Assembly: GCF_041242975.1 (NCBI RefSeq)
Contig: NZ_CP162488.1
Span: 2,842,001 to 2,906,000 of the forward strand
DNA from: Xanthomonas sp. DAR 35659
Lineage (GTDB): Bacteria; Pseudomonadota; Gammaproteobacteria; Xanthomonadales; Xanthomonadaceae
Reading direction: 5' to 3'
Length of the DNA stretch: 64,000 nucleotides
The position numbers and the translations under genes were made by a program. Shown here piece after piece: positions 10,358 to 18,984 of the stretch. Below the pieces are notes generated by a model. That model had not been told where the DNA came from, searched no databases, and saw only the letters and a list, made by a program, of their open reading frames with translations. The stretch's first letter is position 1, and each line of letters opens with the position of its first letter.

Positions 10358-11496
10358 GTCGCCACCCCCGGGCGCGCCGAGGCGTTGGAGAACTTCTCGC
10401 AGATCATGTGCAACTGCTCGCGGCCGCGGAACAGCGCATCCACGCAGCGCGGGTCGAACAGACGCCCGCGCTGGGCGTACAGATAGGCGAGCGTCGCATC
10501 CATGGTCCATGCTTCCTTGTAGGGACGCGGCGAGATCAGCGCGTCGAAGACATCGGCGACCGCGACGATCCGCGCTTCCAGCGGGATCGCCTCGCCGACC
10601 AGTCCATCGGGGTAACCGCTGCCATCGTAGCGCTCATGGTGGCGCAGCGCGATCAGCGCGCCCACCTGGATGAAGCGGTTCTGGCTGCCGCTGAGCAGTT
10701 CGTAGCCGATGCGCGGGTGCATGCGCATCACCGCCATCTCCTCCTCGCTGAGCTTGCCGGGCTTGAGCAGCACCGCGTCGGGAATGGCGATCTTGCCCAT
10801 GTCGTGCAGGCTGGCCGCCATCTCGATGACCCGCACCTCGTCCTCGGACAGGCCCAGTTGCTCGGCGATCAGCCCGGCCACGTGCGCCATCCGCTCCAGG
10901 TAGGCGCTGGTGCCGACGTCGCGGTACTCGATGGCCCGCGCCAGCCGCGACAGGGTCTCGCGCTCGCGTTCCTCGACCTCGCGCATGCTCGCCAGCAGGC
11001 GCTGCTCCAGCGACATCGCGCGTTGCTTGATGTTCTCGCTCTGCAGGCGCAGCTGCAGCAGGTTGTGGCAGCGCGCGCGCAGTTCGCGCGGGCGGATCGG
11101 CTTGACCAGGAAATCGATCACGCCCGCTTCCAGCGCGGCCTGGCGGATCGGTTCGTCGCCGACCACGGTGATCAGGATGATCGGGATGTCGCGGTGCTTG
11201 GGCAGCCGGCGCAGCCGCCGCGCGAATTCCAGCCCGTCCATGCCCGGCATGCGGTAGTCGAGCAGCAACAGATCGACCTTGCCGGCTTCGCACCAGGCCA
11301 GCGCGGCCTGCGAATCGCCGAAGTCGCGCACGGTCAGTTCCGGCGCCACGTCCTCGATCACGTGGCGCAGCATCGTGCGCGCAGACGTCTGATCGTCGAC
11401 GATGACGATATTCAAGCGATTGTCCGCCCCTTCCGCCCAGTCCGGGCGGTCCCCGCTGGAGGATATCCCGGACAGGCTCATGCTGGCATCTTGCAT
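10354..11496 (-). CDS. rpfG: Response regulator RpfG with HD-GYP cyclic-di-GMP phosphodiesterase
   Basis: A 380-residue two-component output protein. An N-terminal receiver has phospho-acceptor D80 (LLLLDYRMPGMDG) and K132 (FLVKPIRP). A coiled linker precedes the HD-GYP domain with HDMGK (231-235) and HHERYDGSGYPDG (286-298). HD-GYP domains hydrolyse cyclic di-GMP; RpfG does so when phosphorylated by RpfC, switching on virulence-factor synthesis. The ATG at 11496 has GGGAGGG 7-8 nt upstream and places the aspartate at the residue number reported for RpfG; a longer open frame exists upstream. rpfC overlaps its stop, so kinase and regulator are translationally coupled, with no rpfH gene between. 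Confidence 0.96.
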   Translation of the reverse strand: MQDASMSLSGISSSGDRPDWAEGADNRLNIVIVDDQTSARTMLRHVIEDVAPELTVRDFGDSQAALAWCEAGKVDLLLLDYRMPGMDGLEFARRLRRLPKHRDIPIILITVVGDEPIRQAALEAGVIDFLVKPIRPRELRARCHNLLQLRLQSENIKQRAMSLEQRLLASMREVEERERETLSRLARAIEYRDVGTSAYLERMAHVAGLIAEQLGLSEDEVRVIEMAASLHDMGKIAIPDAVLLKPGKLSEEEMAVMRMHPRIGYELLSGSQNRFIQVGALIALRHHERYDGSGYPDGLVGEAIPLEARIVAVADVFDALISPRPYKEAWTMDATLAYLYAQRGRLFDPRCVDALFRGREQLHMICEKFSNASARPGVAT

Positions 11497-11648
11497 CTGC
11501 GACCCTCCCGCCACCCGCATCCGGGCTGCTGAGACAACAACGGAAACGCTCCGGTGCCGGCTACGCCGACCCGCTCGCCCCACTTGCCAACCGCCTGCCT
11601 GTCGCCATCCGTCGCAAGAGCCGCGCCAGGGCCGCGCGCCCGGCTAGA

Positions 11649-13166
11649 TTAAGCCTCCGGACGCATGTACGGAAACAGCAGCACATCACGGATCGAACTG
11701 CTCCCGGTCAGCAACATTACCAGCCGGTCGATGCCGATGCCCAGCCCGCCGGTCGGCGGCAGCCCCACTTCCAGCGCCCGGATGTAGTCGGCGTCGAAGT
11801 GCATGGCCTCGTCGTCCCCTCCGTCCTTGGCCGCCACCTGGGCCTGGAACCGCGCCGCCTGGTCTTCCGGGTCGTTGAGCTCGGAGAAGCCGTTGGCGAT
11901 CTCCTTGCCGTTGATGAACAGCTCGAAGCGGTCGGTATAGCCCGGCTCGGTGTCGCTGGAACGGGCCAGCGGCGACACCTCGACCGGGTGGTCGGTGATG
12001 AAGGTCGGCTGGATCAGGGTGTGCTCGACCGTGGCCTCGAAGATCTCCAGCAGCAGCTTGCCCCAGCCGTAGGACGGCTTGGTGCGGATCTTCAGCCGCT
12101 CGCAATGGCGCAGCAGGGCCTCGCGGTCGGTGCAGTCGGCGGCGCTGATCTCCGGGTTGTGGTGGCGCACCGCCTCGTCCATGCGCCAGCGGCGGAACGC
12201 CGGCGCCAGGTCGATGTCGGCGCCGTCCCAGTGCACCTGGGTGGTGCCCAGCACCTCGCGGGCGACGTCGCGGATGACGTTCTCGGTCAGGTCCATCACC
12301 TCGTGGTACGTGGCGTAGGCCTCGTACAACTCCATCATGGTGAATTCCGGATTGTGCCGGGTGCTGACGCCTTCGTTGCGGAAATTACGGTTGATTTCGT
12401 AGACCCGTTCCAGGCCGCCGACCACCAGCCGCTTCAGGTACAGCTCCGGGGCCACGCGCAGGTACAGATCCAGGTCCAGCGCGTTGTGGTGGGTGGTGAA
12501 CGGCTTGGCCGTGGCGCCGCCGGGGATGTAGTGCATCATCGGCGTCTCCACTTCCAGGAAGCGGCGCGCGTCGAGCCAGGCGCGCATGGCGCGGATGATC
12601 TTGGAACGCTTGACGAACACCTCGCGCGCCTCCGGCGACACGATCAGGTCGACGTAGCGCTGGCGGTAGCGCTGCTCCACGTCCGACAGGCCGTGCCACT
12701 TGTCCGGCAGCGGCCGCAGCGCCTTGGTCAGCAGGCGCAGGCCGGTGGCCTTGATCGACAGCTCGCCGGTCTTGGTGCGGGTCAGCCCGCCCTCCACGCC
12801 GATGATGTCGCCGATGTCCCAGCCCTTGAACGCGTCGTAGGCCTCGCCCAGGGCGTTGGCCTGCAGGAACAGCTGGATGCGCCCGGACTCGTCCTGCAGT
12901 TGCGCGAAGCTGGCCTTGCCCATCACCCGCTTGGCCAGCAACCGCCCGGCCAGCGCCAGGCTGCGGCCTTCGGCCTCCAGCGCCTCGCCGGTCCAGCGTT
13001 CGGCGTCGGCGAACTCGGCCTGCAGGTCGCCGGCGAAATCGCGGCGGCGGAAATCGTTCGGATAGGCCACGCCCTGCGCACGCAGCGCTCCGAGCTTGGC
13101 GCGGCGTTCGGCGATGAGGCTGTTCTCGTCGGCGGGAAGGGACGGCGCGGGAGTCTGCTCGGTCAT
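11649..13166 (-). CDS. lysS: Lysyl-tRNA synthetase (class II)
   Basis: A 505-residue class II lysyl-tRNA synthetase charging tRNA-Lys. The N-terminal OB-fold anticodon-binding domain spans about 70-155. The catalytic core has motif 1 (FLEVETPMM, 203-211), motif 2 ([20 protein letters not shown]) and motif 3 ([15 protein letters not shown]), ending [14 protein letters not shown]. The length equals that of bacterial LysS. It lies between rpfG and prfB, as in other xanthomonads. The ATG at 13166 is the first methionine of the conserved frame. A 13-bp hairpin lies between prfB and this gene, so expression may be partly independent of prfB. Confidence 0.97.
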   Translation of the reverse strand: MTEQTPAPSLPADENSLIAERRAKLGALRAQGVAYPNDFRRRDFAGDLQAEFADAERWTGEALEAEGRSLALAGRLLAKRVMGKASFAQLQDESGRIQLFLQANALGEAYDAFKGWDIGDIIGVEGGLTRTKTGELSIKATGLRLLTKALRPLPDKWHGLSDVEQRYRQRYVDLIVSPEAREVFVKRSKIIRAMRAWLDARRFLEVETPMMHYIPGGATAKPFTTHHNALDLDLYLRVAPELYLKRLVVGGLERVYEINRNFRNEGVSTRHNPEFTMMELYEAYATYHEVMDLTENVIRDVAREVLGTTQVHWDGADIDLAPAFRRWRMDEAVRHHNPEISAADCTDREALLRHCERLKIRTKPSYGWGKLLLEIFEATVEHTLIQPTFITDHPVEVSPLARSSDTEPGYTDRFELFINGKEIANGFSELNDPEDQAARFQAQVAAKDGGDDEAMHFDADYIRALEVGLPPTGGLGIGIDRLVMLLTGSSSIRDVLLFPYMRPEA

Positions 13167-13228
13167 GGGGATGGCTACGCGGAAAGAAGGGAGAAGGATG
13201 CGGCGACAAGCGCGGGCCGCGCCGCGTG

Positions 13229-13260
13229 GCCGGCCTCCGCCGCGCTGGGCGGAGGCCGGC
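13229..13260 (-). terminator. 13-bp perfect hairpin immediately after prfB
   Basis: The arms 13229-13241 (GCCGGCCTCCGCC) and 13248-13260 are exact complements around a 6-nt loop, 3 nt beyond the prfB stop on the transcribed strand. No T-run follows. It may attenuate transcription into lysS. Confidence 0.5.
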
Positions 13261-13263
13261 GGT

Positions 13264-14389
13264 TCAGGCGTCGCTGCGTTTGGCGCCGACTTCCAGGCCG
13301 GACTTGAGGCTGGCCTCGACGAACTCGTCCAGGTCGCCGTCCAGCACCTTCTGCGTGTCGGAACGCTCCACGCCGGTACGCAGGTCCTTGATCCGGCTCT
13401 GGTCGAGCACGTAGTTGCGGATCTGGCTGCCCCAGCCGATGTCGGACTTGGTCGCCTCGACCGCGTCGCGCTCGGCGTTGCGCTTCTGGATCTCCAGCTC
13501 GTACAGCTTGGCGGCCAGCATCTTCATCGCGTTGTCGCGGTTCTGGTGCTGGCTGCGCCCGGTTTGGCAGGCGACCACGATGCCGGTCGGCACGTGGGTG
13601 ATGCGCACCGCCGACTCGGTCTTGTTGACGTGCTGGCCGCCGGCGCCGGAGGAGCGGTACACGTCGGTCTTGAGGTCGGCCGGGTTGATGTCGATGTCGA
13701 TGTTGTCGTCCACTTCCGGCGACACGAACACCGAAGTGAAACTGGTGTGGCGGCGGTTGTCCGAGTCGAACGGCGACTTGCGCACCAGCCGGTGCACGCC
13801 GGTCTCGGTCTTCAGCCAGCCGTAGGCGAAGTCGCCCTCCACGCGCAGCGTGGCCGACTTGATGCCCGCCACTTCGCCGCCGGAGACTTCCATCAGCTCG
13901 GTCTTCCAGCCGCGCGACTCGCACCAGCGCAGGTACATGCGCAGCAGGATCTCGGCCCAGTCCTGGGCCTCGGTGCCGCCGGCGCCGGCCTGGATGTCGA
14001 CGAAGGCGTTGCTGGCGTCCATCTGCCCGGAGAACATGCGCTGGAATTCCAGCTTCTCCACGTGCGCCTGGAAGCGATCGACATCGGCGCTCACCGCCAG
14101 CGCGGTGTCCTCGTCGTTCTCGCTCTCGGCCAGCTCCAGGAACTCCAGCGCCTCGTTCAGCCCGTCGAGCACGCTGGCGATGCCGCCGACGGTCTTCTCC
14201 AGGTTGGCGCGTTCGCGGCCCAGGCCCTGGGCGCGCTCGGGGTCGTTCCAGACATCGGGGCTTTCCAGCTCCCGGGTGACTTCCTCTAGACGCTCCTTCT
14301 TGGCGTCGTAGTCAAAGAAACCCCCGAAGCGACAGCACCCGATCGGACAGATCGGCGATGCGGTGGCGGATGGGATTGAGTTCGATCAT
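13264..14389 (-). CDS. prfB: Peptide chain release factor 2, with programmed +1 frameshift
   Basis: Release factor RF2 (UGA/UAA) of 374 residues after a +1 shift. The zero frame starts at ATG 14389 and reads 25 codons ([20 protein letters not shown], then LRGFL) to an in-frame TGA at 14314-14312. Skipping one base continues as DYDAKKER to the stop at 13264. The slip site is CTT TGA C with GGGGG three nucleotides upstream, the arrangement of E. coli prfB. The body carries the SPF anticodon-recognition tripeptide (VRKSPFDS) and the GGQ catalytic loop ([12 protein letters not shown]). A caller ignoring the shift would start inside the gene and lose the N-terminus. Confidence 0.95.
14311..14329 (-). 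promoter_or_regulatory. RF2 autoregulatory frameshift signal
   Basis: Read on the minus strand this is CTTCGGGGGTTTCTTTGAC: a Shine-Dalgarno-like GGGGG, a 3-nt spacer, the CUU slippery codon and UGA followed by C. Low RF2 favours the shift and thus RF2 synthesis (established for bacterial prfB). Confidence 0.93.
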
Positions 14390-14484
14390 GGCGGCATTCC
14401 GGCAAACAAGACCGCGATTCTAGCAATTCCGGCCGCCGCGCCACAGCGCGCGGCGCCACCACGCAGGCGGCGCGCCGCGCCGGC

Positions 14485-15378
14485 TCACTCGGCCGCGGCG
14501 GCGTCGCCCTCGCCGGCTACCGCGCGCAAGGCGGCGCGGTAGCGGCGGCTGCACGGCACATGGCTGCCGTCGCGCAGGTGCACGCGCGCCTCGCCGGCCT
14601 CCAGCGGCTCGATCGAGACCACGCACGCCAGGTTGACCATGTAGCTGCGGTGGATGCGCACGAACCGCGCAGGATCGAGCCTGGCTTCGATCGCCGCCAT
14701 CGTGCTGCGCAACGGATAGTCGTGGCCGCGCACGCGCAGGTTGACGTAGTTGCCGCAGGCCTGCAGCCATTCGATATCGGCGGCGGCGACCAGGAACTCG
14801 CGGCCGAGCTTTCGCACCAGGAAGCGCTCCGGACGCTCCAGCGACTCCACCGGCGGGCCTTCGTCGGGCGCGCCGAGCAAGGCCGCCTCGCCCTGCCAGC
14901 GGCGCAGCAGGAAGCGGTACATCTCCACGCACAGCAGCATCGAGGCCAGGCTGCGCACGTCCTTCAGGTACTCGTAGGCCAGCCCCTGCGGCCACGGGCC
15001 GAAGTCGTAGTGCTCGCCCTGCAGCCGGTACACCACGCTGCGGATCGCGACCATGCCCAGCACGTGCAGCACCGACAGCGCGACGCTGCCCAGCAGATAG
15101 GCCGGCAGCCGGCGTCGCCAGTTGTCCCAGTGCAGCGGATAGCGCCGGGTCAACCATACCAGCAGCGGCACGATCAGCAGGAACACCAGGCCGCTGGACC
15201 ATTCCCACAAGGCCGGCTCCCAGGCGGCGAAGTGCAGCCCGGTGCGGCGGATGTCCATCAGCACGGTGATGCTGTTGGCGGTGCCGTTGATCAGGGTCAG
15301 CGCGACCCAGAAACCGATCTCGAAGCTGCGTCGCCATGGCTGGAAACGGGCGTACATGCTGGTCGGCGATTCGGACAT
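14485..15378 (-). CDS. rpfD: LytTR-type regulator RpfD with membrane segments
   Basis: A 297-residue protein. The first half has about four hydrophobic segments (GFWVALTLINGTANSITVLM, the VFLLIVPLLVWL region, LLGSVALSVLHVLGMVAI and a helix near ASMLLCVEMY). The C-terminal 100 residues are a LytTR DNA-binding domain (RFLVRKLGREFLVAAADIEW, VRIHRSYMVNLACVVSIEPL). LytTR proteins bind direct repeats upstream of target genes. Position between prfB and recJ matches rpfD of Xanthomonas. I used the ATG at 15378; ATG 15357 is an alternative. No partner kinase is adjacent, and the input to the membrane part is unknown. Confidence 0.9.
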   Translation of the reverse strand: MSESPTSMYARFQPWRRSFEIGFWVALTLINGTANSITVLMDIRRTGLHFAAWEPALWEWSSGLVFLLIVPLLVWLTRRYPLHWDNWRRRLPAYLLGSVALSVLHVLGMVAIRSVVYRLQGEHYDFGPWPQGLAYEYLKDVRSLASMLLCVEMYRFLLRRWQGEAALLGAPDEGPPVESLERPERFLVRKLGREFLVAAADIEWLQACGNYVNLRVRGHDYPLRSTMAAIEARLDPARFVRIHRSYMVNLACVVSIEPLEAGEARVHLRDGSHVPCSRRYRAALRAVAGEGDAAAAE

Positions 15379-15490
15379 GCGGCGCAGTGTAGCGGCAGCG
15401 CCGCCCGTCGAGGCGGGCCGATTCGCGCGAGCTCCTACCGCGTGCATGCCCAGGCTCGCACTGCCCGTTGCAAAACAGCACCATGACCAA

Positions 15491-15550
15491 GCCCCTCTCC
15501 CATCGGGAGAGGGGTTGGGGTGAGGGTTCGGCGCGAAGCGACCCGCGGAG
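15491..15550. repeat. Dispersed CCCCTCTCCC hairpin repeat
   Basis: A hairpin CCTCTCCC-ATC-GGGAGAGG followed by GGTTGGGGTGAGGGTTCGGC and GCGAAGCGACCCGCGGAG. The same cassette recurs at 18661-18984 and 47242-47430. It lies in the 278-bp gap between rpfD and the VWA gene, where nothing else is visible. Confidence 0.85.
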
Positions 15551-15656
15551 TCTGGCAACACGGAGGCGTCGCCTCGCTCACTCCTGCGGACAGCCTGCTA
15601 CGGCAACCCAAGCCGCAGCCGTGCACACGACGCAGCGCGCGACCAGGCCACGACCG

Positions 15657-18572
15657 TCAACGCACCTCGAACTCGCCGACCAGGATCGTCTCCTTCTTGT
15701 CCTTCAGCCGCAGCGTCACCTGCTGGTCGCGCTGCGCGGCGCCGCCCCAGCCGGTGCTCAGTTGCAGATGCAAGGTGGTGGCGCCGGTGACCAACGGCTG
15801 GCGGTCGCCGAAGAAGTTCGCTTCCACCTTGTACTTGCCCGGCTTGGCCCGGCGCAGCGAGAACTCCTCCGGCCCGTAGCCGCCGGTGAAATCCTGCGAC
15901 AGTTGCCCGCCCTGGTAGGTCGAACGGTGCGCGTAATAGCAGCGCTCGCCATTGGGATCGGTCACCCACAGATCCATGTCGCTGTTGTCGCTGTCCCAGT
16001 TCAACACCACGCGCAGGTCCAGCGGCAGGTTGCGCAGCAGGCGCGGATCGACGAACGCGGTCCGCAACGGGTGCGGCGACCGGGCCACGATCGCGTTCAA
16101 CTCGTTCAAGGCGATCAGCGCCACGCCGTCGAAGCGCGGATCCCAATCGCGCGCGACCACTTCGTACAATTGCTCGATCGCGGCCTGCGCATCGCCGCGC
16201 GCGGCATAGGCCAGGCCCAGGTCGCGGAAGCTCTGCGGCTCCTCCTCGCCCAACCGCAGCACCTGTTCGAACACCGGCACCGCCAGGTCCGCCCTGCCCG
16301 CCTGCAGCAGGCGGTAGCCGAGCACGCGCAACACGTGGCGGTTCTCCAACTGCAGCTCGGCCAGGTTCGACAGCACGCGCAGCGCCAGTTCGGGCTGGCC
16401 GCGCTCGAACAGCACGTCGGCCACGTCCAGGTAGAACGCCACGCTGTCGGCATGCGCGGCGCGCTCGCTCAGGTACAGCGGGTAGACCGCATCCGGCGCG
16501 GCGGCGCGCAGGCGCCGGGCATAGGGCGAATCCGGTTGCCAGGGCTGCAATGCCAGGGAAATCGTGGTGGGGTCGGACCCGCCGGCAGACGCATCGGCGT
16601 TGGCCGCGACCGCGCCAGTGACGCTGACCCTCTCCAGTTCAGTGGACTCCGCCGACATCGGCGCAGCGGGTGCCGGCGGTGGCGCCATGGCCATCGCCGG
16701 CGCGGGCGGCGCAACGCCGTCCCGCTCCCGACGGGCGTCGCCCTCCCCGCGTTGCGGCTTGGGCTGCGGCGGCGCGTTTTTCGGAAACGTGCGCTGCCAC
16801 CAGGCGATGCGCTGCGCGAAATCCTCGGCGACGCGGTCGATGCGCTGCGTGCGCTGCGCGTCCCGCTCCTGTCGGTGCCGCGCCTGCGCGCGTGCCACCG
16901 CCTCGCGCAGCGCCGGCGGCGGGGCGATGTCGTAGCGCACGTAGTCGTCCACGTTCTCCAGCACCAGCAGCGAGGTATCGGCGCTGACCAGGCCGAAGCG
17001 GCTGGCCAATTGCTGGCGGCGCGCGGCGTCGCCGAGCGGATCGGCGGCCAGGCGGCGCAGCATGGCCCGCGCCCAGGCACCGGGCACCAGCTCGCCCGGC
17101 ACCGCGCTGGCGTCGCGCAACGGCAGACGCAGGCGACGCGTGCTGGCGGCGGTGGCGATCTCCAGTTGCAGCGTCGCATCGTCCGCGAGCAGGCGCCCGG
17201 CGATGCGCAGGTAACCGTCGTCGGCATAGCGCGAATCGGCGACCAGATCGGCGACGCCCTCGCCCTGCAACGTCACCAGTTCGCCGCCACGCTGCAGCAG
17301 CCGTTCGCTGGCCTGCTGCACGCCCTGCACGCCCTGCACCTCGATCAAACGGCCGCCACGCGCTTCCGCCGACGCCGCCAGGCGTGCCGTATCGGCATGG
17401 GCACCGGCCGAGGCGACCGCATACAGGCGCTGGTCCGGCGCCAGCGTCGGCAGGGCTTGCGCGCCGTAGTTGCCCAGGCCATCGCTGAACAGCAAATACT
17501 CCTGCACCTCCGCCGCCGGCCGCCAATCGCCCAAGGCGCTGGCGCCGTCCGGCTGCAGCCCCTGCAGCGTCGCCTTCAACGCGCTCCAGTCGCCAGCGCG
17601 CACCTGGAAACGGCGCGGCGCCTCGGCATGGTCGCGCAGCACGATCAGATCGACCTGCGCGTCGCCCAGCGCGGCGAAATAGCGCTGCAACAAGGCCAGT
17701 TCCGCGGGAATGTCGCGCTGCCGCGCCGAACCCGACGCATCCCACAGCAGGCCGATGCGCTGCGGCAACGGGCGCGCGCTGTGCAGGTCGGCAATGGGCA
17801 GCAGCGCCTGGAAATAGCGCTGGCCGTCGTGGCTGCCGACCGCGACGCGCGGATCGCTGCTCGCGTGCAACGACAGCGCCAGTTCCTTGGGCAGTTGCGC
17901 TGGCGTGCCCGACCACACCGCCGCATGCCCCGCGGGCGACGGCAGCAGGCGCAGGCCGGCAGGCAATGCCGCGGCGTCCACCGGTGCCGCCTGCGTGCTC
18001 AGCTCCAGGCGCAGCGTCTGCGCGCTTGCCGCGTACCCCAGCGGCAGCCGCCACTGCCAACCGGCGGCGGTGCGCGGCAACGACTCTCGATAGACCAGGC
18101 GCACGCGGCGGCTGCCGTGCGCGGGAATCGGATAGAGCCGCAATTGGAACTGATTGCCGGCGGTCTGCTCGACCAGGCCCGGGTCCACGCCACGCCGCTC
18201 GATCGCCTCGAACACCTGCCGCCCGCGCGCCTTCGGCACCGGCACCGCGTCGCGCATCTGCCCGTCGATGTCCAAGGCGAATCCGCTGATCTGCTGGCCA
18301 TCGCGCAGCGGGAACGAAAGCTGCCCCTCCAGCACGCGCGCATTGGGGTTGAAGAACACCAGCTCCACCGTGGTTTCGGCCAGGCCGGCCGCGGCATGCG
18401 CGCTCACCGTCGCCGCGCGCAGTTCGACCGGGCGCTCGCCGGGATCCGTCTTCAGCAGCGGGGCGAGGAGGTGCCGCTGCGGCGCGGCGGTTTGGGCCAG
18501 GGCCGGCACGGCGGCGGCCGACAACAGCGAGAGCAACAGCAGGCACAGGCCTTTGCGCGCGAGGGACGGCAT
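15657..18572 (-). CDS. Secreted VIT / von Willebrand A / TPR / DUF2135 protein
   Basis: A 971-residue exported protein. A signal peptide (KGLCLLLLSLLSAAAVPALA) is followed by a VIT domain (about 35-165, with NPNARVLEGQLSFPLRDGQQ). A VWA domain begins near 270 (LLWDASGSAR; the metal-site-like D278-A-S-G-S is kept). A low-complexity Pro/Ala/Met linker precedes the TPR-like helices (about 700-850, LFERGQPELALRVLSNLAEL). A C-terminal DUF2135 beta domain starts near 860 (NWDSDNSDMDLWVTDPNG). VIT+VWA proteins are adhesion or complex-assembly proteins, but no function is established here. GGAG lies 7 nt before the ATG. It interrupts the rpfD-recJ interval and is flanked by dispersed repeats. Confidence 0.85.
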   Translation of the reverse strand: MPSLARKGLCLLLLSLLSAAAVPALAQTAAPQRHLLAPLLKTDPGERPVELRAATVSAHAAAGLAETTVELVFFNPNARVLEGQLSFPLRDGQQISGFALDIDGQMRDAVPVPKARGRQVFEAIERRGVDPGLVEQTAGNQFQLRLYPIPAHGSRRVRLVYRESLPRTAAGWQWRLPLGYAASAQTLRLELSTQAAPVDAAALPAGLRLLPSPAGHAAVWSGTPAQLPKELALSLHASSDPRVAVGSHDGQRYFQALLPIADLHSARPLPQRIGLLWDASGSARQRDIPAELALLQRYFAALGDAQVDLIVLRDHAEAPRRFQVRAGDWSALKATLQGLQPDGASALGDWRPAAEVQEYLLFSDGLGNYGAQALPTLAPDQRLYAVASAGAHADTARLAASAEARGGRLIEVQGVQGVQQASERLLQRGGELVTLQGEGVADLVADSRYADDGYLRIAGRLLADDATLQLEIATAASTRRLRLPLRDASAVPGELVPGAWARAMLRRLAADPLGDAARRQQLASRFGLVSADTSLLVLENVDDYVRYDIAPPPALREAVARAQARHRQERDAQRTQRIDRVAEDFAQRIAWWQRTFPKNAPPQPKPQRGEGDARRERDGVAPPAPAMAMAPPPAPAAPMSAESTELERVSVTGAVAANADASAGGSDPTTISLALQPWQPDSPYARRLRAAAPDAVYPLYLSERAAHADSVAFYLDVADVLFERGQPELALRVLSNLAELQLENRHVLRVLGYRLLQAGRADLAVPVFEQVLRLGEEEPQSFRDLGLAYAARGDAQAAIEQLYEVVARDWDPRFDGVALIALNELNAIVARSPHPLRTAFVDPRLLRNLPLDLRVVLNWDSDNSDMDLWVTDPNGERCYYAHRSTYQGGQLSQDFTGGYGPEEFSLRRAKPGKYKVEANFFGDRQPLVTGATTLHLQLSTGWGGAAQRDQQVTLRLKDKKETILVGEFEVR

Positions 18573-18660
18573 GGATCACTCCTTGATGGGCGGTACTGTT
18601 TGAACGTCCGGTGTGGCGCTGTGGGGTTGGTCGATTGCGAGCGGGGCATTGGTACCGAAC

Positions 18661-18984
18661 TCTCTCCCGATGAGAGAGGGGCCCGGCTGCTTCCTTCTCC
18701 CGTCGGGAGAAGGTGCCCGAAGGGCGGATGAGGGTACGGGCGCAGCCTCGTGCACCTCAAACGCCGCGAGTCGCTTTCGCGCCGCACCCTCACCCCAACC
18801 CCTCTCCCGGGGGAGAGGGGCTAGCGGCCGTTCCCTTCTCCCCTCGGGACCATGGCCCCCTTTTCGGGGGAAGGTGCCCGAAGGGGCGGATGAGGGTACG
18901 GGCGCAGCCTCGTGCTACCCAACCTCCGCGAGTCGCTTTCGCGCCGCACCCTCACCCCAACCCCTCTCCCGACGGGAGAGGGGC
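18661..18984. repeat. Compound tandem dispersed repeat between the VWA gene and recJ
   Basis: The 412-bp gap consists largely of two head-to-tail copies (about 18693-18820 and 18833-18983) of a cassette. Each copy starts with a CCTTCTCCC hairpin and contains GTGCCCGAAGG, GGATGAGGGTACGGGCGCAG and a TCGCTTTCGCGCCGCACCC tract. Each ends in a CCCCTCTCCC/GGGAGAGGGG hairpin. A partial copy (TCTCTCCC...GAGAGAGGGG) lies at 18661. The last hairpin ends 2 nt before the recJ stop codon, so it can act as a 3' structure for recJ. No ORF is supported. Confidence 0.85.

Noticed and set aside
15468..18731. A 1087-codon open frame antisense to the VIT/VWA gene
   Set aside because: Same artefact: composition dominated by Arg, Gln, Ala and His, no start signal, and it runs through two dispersed repeats.
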